Origin: Bacteroidota bacterium
GTDB lineage: Bacteria; Bacteroidota; Bacteroidia; 2-12-FULL-35-15
Length of the DNA stretch: 41,474 nt
Direction: 5' to 3'
NCBI GenBank assembly: GCA_023251805.1
Contig: JAHEYB010000027.1
Coordinates: 1 to 41,474, forward strand
Positions 17,068 to 25,144 of the stretch are shown here, piece by piece. The translations under genes and the position numbers were made by a program. The first letter of the stretch is position 1, and each line of letters starts with the position of its first letter. The notes under the pieces are model-generated. The model did not search any database. It saw only the letters and a list, made by a program, of their open reading frames with translations, and was not told the DNA's origin.

Positions 17068-18066
17068 TTAATGGTTTACTACTTTTTCTCCTTGTATTAC
17101 TTTAGGAGCAGGAGCAGCGCTAACAGCAACTAATTCCACATCAAACACTAAAGGAGAAAAAGGAGGAATTGGTCCACCCCCTTGAGCTCCATAACCGATT
17201 GAAGAAGGAATGACAAGCTGTCCTTTTGAACCAACACTCATCAACATAATACCTTCATCCCATCCCGGAATTACTTGTGCTTTTCCTACCGGAAATTCAT
17301 ATGGTTCGTATTTTCTGCGTTCGTCATAAGTACCAGCACTTTTTGCTGTTGCTTCATCGCTGGTATCAAACACTGTTCCATCCAATAACTTACCGGTATA
17401 ATTTACTTTTACCAATTCACCCGCTTTAGGCTTTTTGCCATTCCCTTTTTTGCTTTCTATATAGTACAATCCGCTAGCAGTAGGCTTCGCAGTAATTTTA
17501 TTATCCGCTAAATATTTTGCAAAAATGCTTCCTTCTTCCGCTTGACGCTTTGCCATCATCGCTTTTTGCTCTTCCATTTGCTTGTTACGCTCAGCTTCGG
17601 CTTCTGTTTTTGAAGTGATTTTTTCCAATTTTGCTTCAAATGTTAACACACTACCTTTCTCAATATATGGAGGAAGGCTGGGCGCTTTAAATGTTGTTAA
17701 ATAAACTGAATCTGCACTGATGATGAAGCTTGCACTATCACCAACACCCATCATTGCTAAGGCTTCTTCAAAACTTCCTTTGAAAGTTGATTTTTGCAAA
17801 GGGAATTCGATGTAATTATTTCCACTAGGATTTCCAACTCTTGAATCGAACAAAACGGAATCTTTGCTGTTTTTATACGACATCACTAAACGTACAATGT
17901 CACCTTCCTGAGGCTTAGCAGCACTTTCGTCTTGTTTAAAAAACTGATAATACAATCCATTTTCGGTTGCATCATAATCAGGATACGGAGAGTTAGAACA
18001 AGATGCGATTGTAAAAACAAGCCCTACAGCCACTGCTGCCATTAGATTTGAGAAAGAAATTTTCAT
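17068..18066 (-). CDS. FKBP-type prolyl isomerase lipoprotein (two FKBP folds, one degenerate)
   Basis: A 332-residue lipoprotein (lipobox TIASC, Cys23). The N-terminal fold (about 50-155) keeps the FKBP outline but has FKGSFEEAL where an active domain has GWDEG, so it is probably a chaperone or dimerisation domain without isomerase activity. A Lys/Glu-rich helix (about 160-185) leads to a second, canonical FKBP domain (about 200-315) with VNYTGKLLDG, VIPGWDEG and SIGYGAQG. It sits between the 297-residue paralogue (gap 9 bases) and the three-domain protein (gap 59 bases). Confidence 0.9.
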   Translation of the reverse strand: MKISFSNLMAAVAVGLVFTIASCSNSPYPDYDATENGLYYQFFKQDESAAKPQEGDIVRLVMSYKNSKDSVLFDSRVGNPSGNNYIEFPLQKSTFKGSFEEALAMMGVGDSASFIISADSVYLTTFKAPSLPPYIEKGSVLTFEAKLEKITSKTEAEAERNKQMEEQKAMMAKRQAEEGSIFAKYLADNKITAKPTASGLYYIESKKGNGKKPKAGELVKVNYTGKLLDGTVFDTSDEATAKSAGTYDERRKYEPYEFPVGKAQVIPGWDEGIMLMSVGSKGQLVIPSSIGYGAQGGGPIPPFSPLVFDVELVAVSAAPAPKVIQGEKVVNH

Positions 18067-18075
18067 TTTAAATTA

Positions 18076-18969
18076 TTATTTTTTGGTTAAATTAAGTAAT
18101 TCTATTTCGTAAATAACTGTTGTATATGGAGGTATAATTCCTGTTGAAGAACCTTCCTCTCCATAAGCAAGGTGCGAAGGTATAATAAATTTTGCTTTTG
18201 CGCCTTCATTCATTAAACATATTGCAGATTCTAAGCCTATAATTACCTGGCCTTGTTCACCGCAAGTAAATTCCAGTGGCTGTGTGCGATCGTAGGTAGA
18301 TTCAAAAATTTTTCCATTTAAAAAGCTGCCTGTATAGTGAATTTTTATTTTATCTCCCCGCTCCGGATTAGTACCGGTGCCTTGTGTGATTGGCAGGTAA
18401 TACATTCCATTGGCTAATTTTGAATAACTGGGAGTATTGTTATCAATAAAAACCTGAATTTTTCTTTGCTCCTCTATGTCTCTGTCTTCTACAATGGCTT
18501 CATAGCGCTTCAATTCAGCTTGGTAATCAGATTCTGTAAAAATTTTATATAATTTAATATCCATTTTTACTTTGCTTCCCGGTTTTAAAAACAAAGGCAA
18601 TTTTGCTTTAAAAAATTGAGAAAAAAGTGGCTCTGCATCAACAATAAAAGAAACGCTATCACCTTCATTCATGGTACTTAAACCTTCTTCAAAGCTTCCA
18701 TGAAACGAAGAATGATTAAAAGGAAGAACTACCATTCCAATATCGTTCATGGAATAAGTATCCATAAAAATAGAATCGTTTTCGGTTTTGTAGGTAATAA
18801 CAAGTTGAAGGTATTCACCAATGGAAGGTTTGCGTTTTCCGTCACCTATCATTTGGAGTTTATAATACAATCCCGATTCGGTTTGTGTATAGCCTTTATA
18901 GGCCGAATTATTGCCGCAAGAAGCAAAAATTAAAACTGCAAATAATATATATAAATAATTGATTTTCAA
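18076..18969 (-). CDS. FKBP-type lipoprotein with two FKBP folds and altered active sites
   Basis: A 297-residue lipoprotein (lipobox IFASC, Cys18). It has the same plan as the next gene: a degenerate N-terminal fold (about 40-145, SFHGSFEEGL), a charged helix, and a C-terminal FKBP domain (about 190-297). Here even the C-terminal domain reads VIIGLESA in place of VIPGWDEG, so the ligand-pocket Trp is missing and isomerase activity may be weak or absent. It follows the GldI-like gene with a gap of 4 bases. It clearly arose by duplication together with the 332-residue neighbour. Confidence 0.88.
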   Translation of the reverse strand: MKINYLYILFAVLIFASCGNNSAYKGYTQTESGLYYKLQMIGDGKRKPSIGEYLQLVITYKTENDSIFMDTYSMNDIGMVVLPFNHSSFHGSFEEGLSTMNEGDSVSFIVDAEPLFSQFFKAKLPLFLKPGSKVKMDIKLYKIFTESDYQAELKRYEAIVEDRDIEEQRKIQVFIDNNTPSYSKLANGMYYLPITQGTGTNPERGDKIKIHYTGSFLNGKIFESTYDRTQPLEFTCGEQGQVIIGLESAICLMNEGAKAKFIIPSHLAYGEEGSSTGIIPPYTTVIYEIELLNLTKK

Positions 18970-18973
18970 TGAT

Positions 18974-19516
18974 TTATTTAACTGATAATAATTCTAATTC
19001 ATACAACACAGAGGCGCGACCCGGAATCTTTTTTTCGTCACCAATTAATCCATAAGCTAAGTGAGAAGGTAAAATAAAAGTTGCTTTATCACCTACATGC
19101 AAATATTTTACTCCTTCATGCAATCCGGTTTCAACACTACTTTTATCAACAATAAATTCATACACCCCTGTTGAATCAGAAGAATAGCAAAGGGTTCCAT
19201 CCAATAATTTTACATTGAAATTCAGTCGCACTGTTTGCTCCGTTTGAGGAACTGCTCCTTTGCCTTTTTGAGTAATCATATATCTGAGTCCGCTTCCGGT
19301 AGTAATCATCTCCCAGCCTTTGTGCTTCACATATTGGTCAATTTCATCACTTTCTTTCTTCACATAAATTTTGTTGGCATCTACCAGCTTCTCTTTAAAC
19401 TCTTTGCTTTCAATATCCGTTTTGTGTGTTACTTTCTCCTTGTCGTTTCCGCAGGATAAAGCCAGCAACGTTGTTCCGTAGACCAAAGCAATAAAATAAT
19501 AATTTCTAACAATCAT
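18974..19516 (-). CDS. gldI: GldI-like FKBP-type prolyl isomerase lipoprotein
   Basis: A 180-residue lipoprotein (lipobox LALSC, Cys22) with one FKBP domain (about 75-180). The linker (IDQYVKHKGWEMITTGSGLRYMI) and GLHEG in place of GWDEG match the GldI type, a lipoprotein needed for gliding and type IX secretion in Flavobacterium johnsoniae. Position supports this: nrnA-gldI next to ndk is the arrangement I know from Flavobacteriia. The start codon directly abuts the nrnA stop. Other FKBP lipoproteins look similar, so the symbol is a likely rather than certain call. Confidence 0.75.
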   Translation of the reverse strand: MIVRNYYFIALVYGTTLLALSCGNDKEKVTHKTDIESKEFKEKLVDANKIYVKKESDEIDQYVKHKGWEMITTGSGLRYMITQKGKGAVPQTEQTVRLNFNVKLLDGTLCYSSDSTGVYEFIVDKSSVETGLHEGVKYLHVGDKATFILPSHLAYGLIGDEKKIPGRASVLYELELLSVK

Positions 19517-20533
19517 CTATTTACGTTGTAAAGCGGTTTTATAATCGGGCAAAAGTTCTTCAAATTTCTCCAGTGTTTTTTCCATACTCAATTCACTCAT
19601 TCCGCCTGCTGCGTTTGCGTGTCCGCCTCCGCTAAAATGTTTTCGAGCAAACACATTTACATCAAAACTTCCTTGAGAACGGAAAGAGGTTTTGATTATC
19701 CCATCAGTCTCGACAAAAAAGGCAGCGAAACGAATTCCATCAATAGACAAAGCATAATTTACAACGCCTTCGGTGTCACCTTTTTGATAATTGTAGCGCT
19801 CAAGTTCATCTGCAGTAAGACTAAAATAAGCTGTTTTATACTCTTTAAGCACTTTTAGCTTCTCGCTTAGACTAAATCCTAGCAATTTAATTTTGCCTTC
19901 GGTATTGCCATCATAAATACGATTATGGATTTCAGCATTTTCGGCTCCCGCTTCAATTAATGCTGCAATTATTTTATGCGTTTTGGCAGTGGTAGATGGG
20001 AAACGGAAAGAGCCTGTATCGGTCATGATGCCCGTATACAAACAATTTGCAATATTTTTATTCAATAGCTTTTTGTGTCCCATTAACTGAATCAACTCAA
20101 AAACAAGTTCGCAGGTAGAACATGCTTTTATGCTGTGAAGCATATACTTGGCAAAGCTTTCGGGTTGTAAATGATGGTCGATCATAAACTTTACTCCTTT
20201 TGATTTTCCCACTTCATCGCCCAATTTATCGATACGTTTTAAAGAATTAAAATCCAGACAAAAAATAATATCGGCTTTTGCAACCAGTGTTTGAGCAGGT
20301 TTTGGCTGTTTAGAAAAATCGATGACTTTATTATTACCCGGAAGCCAATTTAAAAAAGCGGGATAATCATTAGGAGTGATAACAGACACTTTGTGCTTTA
20401 ATTGTATCAAATAATTGTACAAACCAAGGGAAGAACCCATTGCATCACCATCGGGCGACCAGTGTGTAACAATTACTATATTTTTGGGCTTATTTAAAAG
20501 CGACTTTACTTCTTTTAGTTGTTTTGCATTCAT
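19517..20533 (-). CDS. nrnA: Bifunctional oligoribonuclease/PAP phosphatase (DHH family)
   Basis: A 338-residue DHH phosphoesterase that degrades nano-RNAs and can dephosphorylate pAp. It shows motif I THWSPDGDAMGSS (Asp28, Asp30), the DHH triad in MIDHHLQPESF, a further metal motif in MTDTGSFRFPST, and a C-terminal DHHA1 domain with FSGGGHANAAGG. Length is typical. Its promoter puts the predicted transcription start within a base or two of the ATG, so the mRNA looks leaderless. It leads the operon nrnA-gldI-FKBP-FKBP-FKBP and is divergent from ndk. Confidence 0.93.
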   Translation of the reverse strand: MNAKQLKEVKSLLNKPKNIVIVTHWSPDGDAMGSSLGLYNYLIQLKHKVSVITPNDYPAFLNWLPGNNKVIDFSKQPKPAQTLVAKADIIFCLDFNSLKRIDKLGDEVGKSKGVKFMIDHHLQPESFAKYMLHSIKACSTCELVFELIQLMGHKKLLNKNIANCLYTGIMTDTGSFRFPSTTAKTHKIIAALIEAGAENAEIHNRIYDGNTEGKIKLLGFSLSEKLKVLKEYKTAYFSLTADELERYNYQKGDTEGVVNYALSIDGIRFAAFFVETDGIIKTSFRSQGSFDVNVFARKHFSGGGHANAAGGMSELSMEKTLEKFEELLPDYKTALQRK

Positions 20534-20540
20534 AGGAGCA

Positions 20541-20573
20541 CAAATTTACAATAATTTGTACTGCTTTTGGCAA
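20541..20573 (-). promoter_or_regulatory. Promoter of the nrnA-FKBP operon
   Basis: The minus strand has TTG (20571-20573), 22 bases, and TAAATTTG (20541-20548), a perfect -7 element ending 7 bases before the nrnA ATG. Confidence 0.75.
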
Positions 20574-20583
20574 TCTTTATTTG

Positions 20584-20613
20584 TTTGAGATGAAGATATT
20601 TTTTCTAATTTCG
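20584..20613 (+). promoter_or_regulatory. Promoter of ndk
   Basis: TTTG (20584-20587), 18 bases, then TAATTTCG (20606-20613), one base off consensus. The leader of about 60 bases contains the palindrome at 20635-20658. Confidence 0.6.
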
Positions 20614-20634
20614 CATCCGAATTTTTAATGAACC

Positions 20635-20658
20635 ACACCTTCGCTAAAGCTTCGGTGG
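20635..20658. repeat. Palindromic repeat in the ndk leader
   Basis: A 24-base copy of the rpmG-leader element (9497-9520, opposite orientation in the window but same orientation relative to the gene), with three differences. It ends 19 bases before the ndk start codon. Confidence 0.7.
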
Positions 20659-20677
20659 ATAAAACAAAAAATACAAA

Positions 20678-21097
20678 ATGGCAACAAACAGAACATTTAC
20701 AATGATTAAGCCTGATGCAGTTGAAAACAATTACATTGGAGGAATACTAAAGATGATTAACGAAGCGGGGTTTCGCATTGTAGCAATGAAATACACAAAA
20801 TTATCAGCTGAAGCAGCAGGTAAGTTTTATGAAATACACAAAGAGCGTCCTTTTTACGGAGAATTGGTAAACTACATGTCGTCAGGACCAATAGTAGCAG
20901 CTATTTTAGAAAAAGAAAATGCTGTAGCAGATTTCAGAACATTGATTGGTGCAACAGATCCAACCAAAGCTGATGAAGGAACTATTCGTAAAATTTATGC
21001 AAAATCGATTGCAGCCAATGCTGTTCACGGTTCTGATAGTGATGAGAATGCACAACTTGAAGGAGATTTTTATTTTTCTAAGTTGGAAAGATTTTAA
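20678..21097 (+). CDS. ndk: Nucleoside diphosphate kinase
   Basis: A 139-residue enzyme that moves the gamma phosphate from ATP to nucleoside diphosphates through a phosphohistidine. It starts [11 protein letters not shown], has the RPFY segment, and the active-site [12 protein letters not shown] with His117. Length is normal. It is divergent from nrnA; a hairpin terminator lies about 80 bases downstream, so it is probably transcribed alone. Confidence 0.97.
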   Translation: MATNRTFTMIKPDAVENNYIGGILKMINEAGFRIVAMKYTKLSAEAAGKFYEIHKERPFYGELVNYMSSGPIVAAILEKENAVADFRTLIGATDPTKADEGTIRKIYAKSIAANAVHGSDSDENAQLEGDFYFSKLERF

Positions 21098-21120
21098 TTA
21101 CGGATAACGAATAAAAAACG

Positions 21121-21163
21121 CCCTTCGATGTGTCTGCTTCAACGCAGAATGCTCAGGGTGACG
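21121..21163. repeat. Dispersed palindrome copy with internal insertion
   Basis: Begins CCCTTCGA and ends GCTCAGGGTGACG as in the copy at 4141-4167, but the middle is replaced by a longer segment with its own small inverted repeat (CTGCTTC/GCAGAA region). Confidence 0.55.
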
Positions 21164-21173
21164 ATGAATCAAG

Positions 21174-21200
21174 GCCTGTCTGAAAAGATGGGCTTTTTTG
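21174..21200 (+). terminator. Intrinsic terminator of ndk
   Basis: GCCTGTC (21174-21180), loop TGAAAA, GATGGGC (21187-21193; two G-U pairs), then six T. It is on the coding strand of ndk, about 77 bases after its stop. Confidence 0.7.
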
Positions 21201-21234
21201 TTCGGTAAACTAAAGCTAAATAACAGACTCTAAC

Positions 21235-21324
21235 GTCACCTTGAGCGTAGTCGAAGGGTTTACGCTACGGAGTCCTATGGTTTTTAGTCCATTTCAGGCG
21301 TGCTTCGACTACGCTCAGCATGAC
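21235..21324. repeat. Two dispersed palindrome copies in opposite orientation
   Basis: GTCACCTTGAGCGTAGTCGA (21235-21254, continuing AGGG) and GCTTCGACTACGCTCAGCAT (21302-21321, continuing GACG) are inverted relative to each other. Together with 21121-21163 they fill most of the gap between ndk and the DUF2779 gene. Confidence 0.7.
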
Positions 21325-21360
21325 GAAACACAAATAAAATCAAGATTATATTTCAATTTG

Positions 21361-22842
21361 CTAAACAATTTCTCTCTCCAGCACTTCAAACACTTTGACC
21401 ATAGCAAGTGTATCCATTTTACAATATTCCAAAAGTTGTTCTTTGGTTTCTAAAATCCGAAACATATCTGTTTCCTTTTTTAAATTCTCAAAAGCAATCA
21501 TAGCAACACTTCCGCTTGCAATTTTTAAATTTGAATAATTAAGTTCGGGAACCAGAGCTGGAAGCACGTTTTTAATAGAGAAAGAATTTTTCATTGCGGG
21601 ATGATAATAACTCCTTTCTTGAAAAGGTTGAACTAAATCAACCATACGGGAAAGTCGGTTTTCAATTTCGGAAATAAATTCGGGGAAGTCTTTTTTTAGT
21701 CCGTTCAACACATTGCGCTCCATTAAAATATCGTAAACCAATATTGTTCCTTCGGCTTCTGTGTCTTTCAATAAGGCTGATAGAAATGCTTTGCGAGGGT
21801 CGACATCGGGTTCTGCTAAAAATTCGAAATGTTGCAGCGGAGCATTTTTATCTTTTTTATAATGCAAGGAATATTGAAAAGGAAGATGCTGATAAGGTTT
21901 AGTGTGCTCATACAAAGGAACAGCAGGCATAAATGTTTCAAAATCCATAAAAAATAATGGATATGTAATTTTATTTAAAAAATTAGAAACGGCCGCTTTG
22001 TCAACAATGGCCTGCTTTTGTTTGATTGCTTGAATATGAATGTTGGCATTTTTGTCCAGCTCGTTTTTCTCAGGAATTTGTTCAATGGTTTTAAAACCCT
22101 TGTTATACAAATCGAACAGCTCCGATTTTTTAACTCCGGTAATTTCAAAAATGGAATTAGGAGGAACATTTTTCCAGCAATTACCCATAAAATCACAGGT
22201 ATACGGACTAAAACACTGTTCCCCAATTTTTACATCGGGCTCAGCCGGTGTATCAACCACACTTTTAGAACGAAAAATATTTTCTTCAACTAAGGTTTGA
22301 TTGTTGAGTGCTTCTTTCAAAACCGATTTGATTGAAAATAATCCATTCAAATCAACATTCCCTTTTCGGATGTATTGATTATTGATGATGATTAATGAAA
22401 TATCCGCCAAAGGAATACCCGAATTGGTAATTACCCAATACTGCAAAGAGGCGTCAAGCAAATAAGTTGGAGAAATTTTAGTGGAACTTTTTACTTCGTA
22501 GGCGTACCACTGATTATCTTTTTTTACTAAAATATCTAAAATAGCAAGCACCTGATTGTGCTGAAAAGCCGCTTCGTAAATAACTTCTACTCCACTTTCA
22601 ATTAATTTTTTAGTGTTTTCTACTGCTGCGATATTGTTTGAACGCTTAGCAGGAGTGGCATCAGTTCCTCCCGGAAAAAGCTTTTGAGCCAGCAAACCTA
22701 CATTGTTTCCACGATTAAAAATAGCTTGCTGTTCGCTAGAAATGGCATCTCTTTTTTGAATAAAGTATTTGTAGAGATACAATGACTTTGAGCATTGCAT
22801 TCCTCTTAAAAATGTTGATTTACTTAACACATGTTTTTCCAC
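21361..22842 (-). CDS. DUF2779 protein: Cas4-like PD-(D/E)XK domain fused to a DEDD exonuclease-like domain
   Basis: A 493-residue protein starting at GTG 22842. The N-terminal half (about 1-225) looks like a Cas4/RecB nuclease: YEAAF (Glu90), ILDIL (Asp103) and YEVKSS (Glu116, Lys118), with four cysteines placed as in the Cas4/AddB iron-sulfur cluster (Cys17; Cys210, Cys216, Cys222). The C-terminal DUF2779 region (about 295-490) has FFMDFETF (Asp300, Glu302), YDILMERN and YCKMDTLAMV (Asp477), as in RNase H-like DEDD 3'-5' exonucleases. Its cellular role is unknown; DNA repair or defence is possible. No cas or recombination gene is beside it. Confidence 0.85.
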   Translation of the reverse strand: MEKHVLSKSTFLRGMQCSKSLYLYKYFIQKRDAISSEQQAIFNRGNNVGLLAQKLFPGGTDATPAKRSNNIAAVENTKKLIESGVEVIYEAAFQHNQVLAILDILVKKDNQWYAYEVKSSTKISPTYLLDASLQYWVITNSGIPLADISLIIINNQYIRKGNVDLNGLFSIKSVLKEALNNQTLVEENIFRSKSVVDTPAEPDVKIGEQCFSPYTCDFMGNCWKNVPPNSIFEITGVKKSELFDLYNKGFKTIEQIPEKNELDKNANIHIQAIKQKQAIVDKAAVSNFLNKITYPLFFMDFETFMPAVPLYEHTKPYQHLPFQYSLHYKKDKNAPLQHFEFLAEPDVDPRKAFLSALLKDTEAEGTILVYDILMERNVLNGLKKDFPEFISEIENRLSRMVDLVQPFQERSYYHPAMKNSFSIKNVLPALVPELNYSNLKIASGSVAMIAFENLKKETDMFRILETKEQLLEYCKMDTLAMVKVFEVLEREIV

Positions 22843-22846
22843 AAAA

Positions 22847-22874
22847 CAAAAGTATCAAATATGTTCAAGTACAA
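22847..22874 (-). promoter_or_regulatory. Promoter of the DUF2779 gene
   Basis: The minus strand has TTG (22872-22874), 17 bases, then TACTTTTG (22847-22854), which ends 4 bases before the GTG start. This both supports the GTG start and predicts a leaderless message. Confidence 0.6.
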
Positions 22875-22958
22875 AGCTTTTGGATTTTTTATTATTAATA
22901 GTAGACCGAAACCTAATTTCTGTCGGCAAATGCCCTTTTAATTTACAATATATATCGC

Positions 22959-22966
22959 TACATTTG
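22959..22966 (+). promoter_or_regulatory. -7 element before the type B cargo gene
   Basis: TACATTTG is a perfect -7 match 28 bases before ATG 22995. No clear TTG is present at the usual distance, so the call is moderate. Confidence 0.5.
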
Positions 22967-22994
22967 TTACCTAGATTAGTTTCTGATTCAACCT

Positions 22995-24062
22995 ATGCGT
23001 AAAATTAAACGGCACATACTTTTAAGTTTTGTGTTTTCTATAATTTTTTATTTTTATTCAGCTGCACAGTTCACAGTAAACGCAGGTTCTGATAAAACCA
23101 TCTGTCCGGGTACCTCAACATCAATAGGAAGTGCGTCCCCTGCTTCGGGAGGCTTGCCACCTTATACTTATTCCTGGAGCCCTAGCAGTTTTTTAAGCAG
23201 TTCCACTTCACCCAATCCAACGTGTACACCAGCTTCATCAAATTATATTATTTACACGTTAACAGTTACAGATGATACCGGTGCTGTTCAAACAGATAAT
23301 GTTATTGTTGGATTTTATTATATTGATTATACCAATGCAGGTAATGATACAAGCATTTGTGAAAATAGCTCAGCTCTGTTAGGGAACGACTTTAATATTT
23401 CGGGAATGGGAGTTTCCTACTCATGGTTTCCGTCAACATTTTTAGATAATAATACGTTACCAAGACCAACGTCCACTCCAACTTCTTCCATCACCTATAC
23501 TCTTACAATGACTCATGCCTCTTGTCCGCCCAAAACGGATGAGATAAACGTATCTATTATTCCAACGCCTGCGATAGATGCAGGGCCGGATGTTACGATT
23601 CAGGAAGGGCAGATTGCAACGCTTGAAGCTAACGGAGCTTTTTATTATGCTTGGTCACCTATGCCAATTATGTATCAGTTTACTTATAATCCGGATGTGG
23701 AACCAATTATTACCACAACTTACTATTTATATGGAACAGATGCTACAAATACCTGTCCTGCATACGACTCAGTTATTGTTACTGTAATTCCGAATGACGA
23801 ATTAGTGTTTTATAATACATTTACTCCAAATGGTGATGGCAACAACGATACATGGTATATTGGAAACATTTATAAATACCCAAACAATAAATTAGAAATA
23901 TTCAATCGTTATGGGAAGTTGGTTTACAAAACGAGTAGTTATGTGAACACCTGGGATGGTCAGGCTTTTGGAGAACCTTTACCCGAAGGCACTTACTTTT
24001 TTGTGATTGATTTAGGAGATGGTAAAGGCAAAAAAAATGGAACGGTAACAATAATAGATTAA
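22995..24062 (+). CDS. Secreted protein with type B T9SS C-terminal domain (gliding-associated CTD)
   Basis: A 355-residue exported protein (signal peptide ending near SAAQ). Three short immunoglobulin/PKD-like repeats follow, each opening with a phrase such as NAGSDKTICPG, NAGNDTSIC or DAGPDVTI. The last 85 residues are the type B sorting domain: FYNTFTPNGDGNNDTWYI, KLEIFNRYGKLVY and WDGQ..PEGTYFFVI. The protein should be exported by type IX secretion and be attached to or released at the cell surface. It is four bases from a PorP/SprF gene, the usual partner of type B cargo. Confidence 0.92.
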   Translation: MRKIKRHILLSFVFSIIFYFYSAAQFTVNAGSDKTICPGTSTSIGSASPASGGLPPYTYSWSPSSFLSSSTSPNPTCTPASSNYIIYTLTVTDDTGAVQTDNVIVGFYYIDYTNAGNDTSICENSSALLGNDFNISGMGVSYSWFPSTFLDNNTLPRPTSTPTSSITYTLTMTHASCPPKTDEINVSIIPTPAIDAGPDVTIQEGQIATLEANGAFYYAWSPMPIMYQFTYNPDVEPIITTTYYLYGTDATNTCPAYDSVIVTVIPNDELVFYNTFTPNGDGNNDTWYIGNIYKYPNNKLEIFNRYGKLVYKTSSYVNTWDGQAFGEPLPEGTYFFVIDLGDGKGKKNGTVTIID

Positions 24063-24066
24063 CATT

Positions 24067-25026
24067 TTGATAAAAAAGACTTTACATATTTTCATTTTTT
24101 GTTTTGCAACATTTTTTTGTGGTGCACAGCAGCTTCCCTATTATTCTCAGAATAAGAACAATGCTTTTATGATTAATCCGGGTGTTACGGGGACAAAACG
24201 ATTATTGGATGCACGTTTGAATTACAGAAAACAATGGGTTGGATATGAGGGAGCGCCAACAACGGTTAGCTTGGGTTTGCACAGCAGATTTTTGAAAGGA
24301 AAAATGGGAGCCGGATTGTATTTGATGCAAGATAAAATTGGTCCACAAAAACAAACAAACATTGGAGCAAGTTACGCGTATCATCTTCGTTTTCCCGATT
24401 GTGAATTATCAGCAGGGCTAGCAGGAAACTTTACAAAATTTACATTGATTGGAACTGATATGACCTTGCATAACAATCAAGATCCGTCTATTGACCAGCA
24501 TTTAACAAATAGCACTTGGGTGTCGGATGCCAGTTTTGGAGTTTATTTGTATAACGACAGATTTCATGTTGGAGCAAGCGGTTTACATCTGATACAATCT
24601 ACTGCAGAGTTTTATAAAGCTGATACAACAAAAAAGGGTACTATTAAATATGCAACACAAGCAAATTTCACTTTAGGATATAATTTTTCTGAAAACCCCG
24701 ATTATATTTGGGAAAGCACTCTTTTTGGTCAGTACGTGAAAGGTGCGCCAATGATGCTTGATTATACACTTCGCGTTCATTTTTTTGAAAAAGCTTTTAC
24801 AGGAATTTCTATTCGTTTGCACGATGCCATTGCCATACATGCAGGATTTACCCTTTTTGGAAATTATCAGATTAGCTATTCTTACGATTTACAGATAGGA
24901 GGATTAAAAAAATATAATAGTGGTTCGCACGAAATTATGCTTTCAGTTAGTCATGATATTTTTAAAACAAAAAAGGGAAGAGATAACAGTAAATTCCTGA
25001 ATCAGAAATACGGTTATTTGTTTTAG
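24067..25026 (+). CDS. PorP/SprF family type IX secretion membrane protein
   Basis: A 319-residue outer-membrane protein from a TTG start at 24067 (no ATG precedes the signal peptide, which runs to CGAQQ). It has the PorP/SprF hallmarks QLPYYSQNKNNAFMINPGVTG, RLNYRKQW and repeated beta-hairpins ending in ISYSYD and KYNSGSHEIMLS. SprF-type proteins are paired one-to-one with a large cargo protein and support its secretion or surface display. Here the cargo candidate is the preceding type B protein, four bases upstream. A run of dispersed palindromes follows the stop. Confidence 0.92.
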   Translation: MIKKTLHIFIFCFATFFCGAQQLPYYSQNKNNAFMINPGVTGTKRLLDARLNYRKQWVGYEGAPTTVSLGLHSRFLKGKMGAGLYLMQDKIGPQKQTNIGASYAYHLRFPDCELSAGLAGNFTKFTLIGTDMTLHNNQDPSIDQHLTNSTWVSDASFGVYLYNDRFHVGASGLHLIQSTAEFYKADTTKKGTIKYATQANFTLGYNFSENPDYIWESTLFGQYVKGAPMMLDYTLRVHFFEKAFTGISIRLHDAIAIHAGFTLFGNYQISYSYDLQIGGLKKYNSGSHEIMLSVSHDIFKTKKGRDNSKFLNQKYGYLF

Positions 25027-25029
25027 TTC

Positions 25030-25074
25030 TCGGCTACGCTCGAACTGACAAAATCGGCTACGCTCAGTGTGACG
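25030..25074. repeat. Tandem pair of dispersed palindrome copies
   Basis: TCGGCTACGCTCGAACTGAC (25030-25049) and TCGGCTACGCTCAGTGTGAC (25054-25073) are two degenerate copies of the same family in direct orientation, directly after the PorP/SprF stop. Confidence 0.65.
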
Positions 25075-25144
25075 TTTATAAAAAAATTGTAACTAGCAAT
25101 TTTAATTTAAAACAACCAAAGTCGAAAACTTTTAACCATTTCAT

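Noticed and set aside
22018-22300. Two overlapping plus-strand open frames opposite the DUF2779 gene
   Set aside because: They have no recognisable motif or promoter and lie entirely antisense to a well-supported gene.
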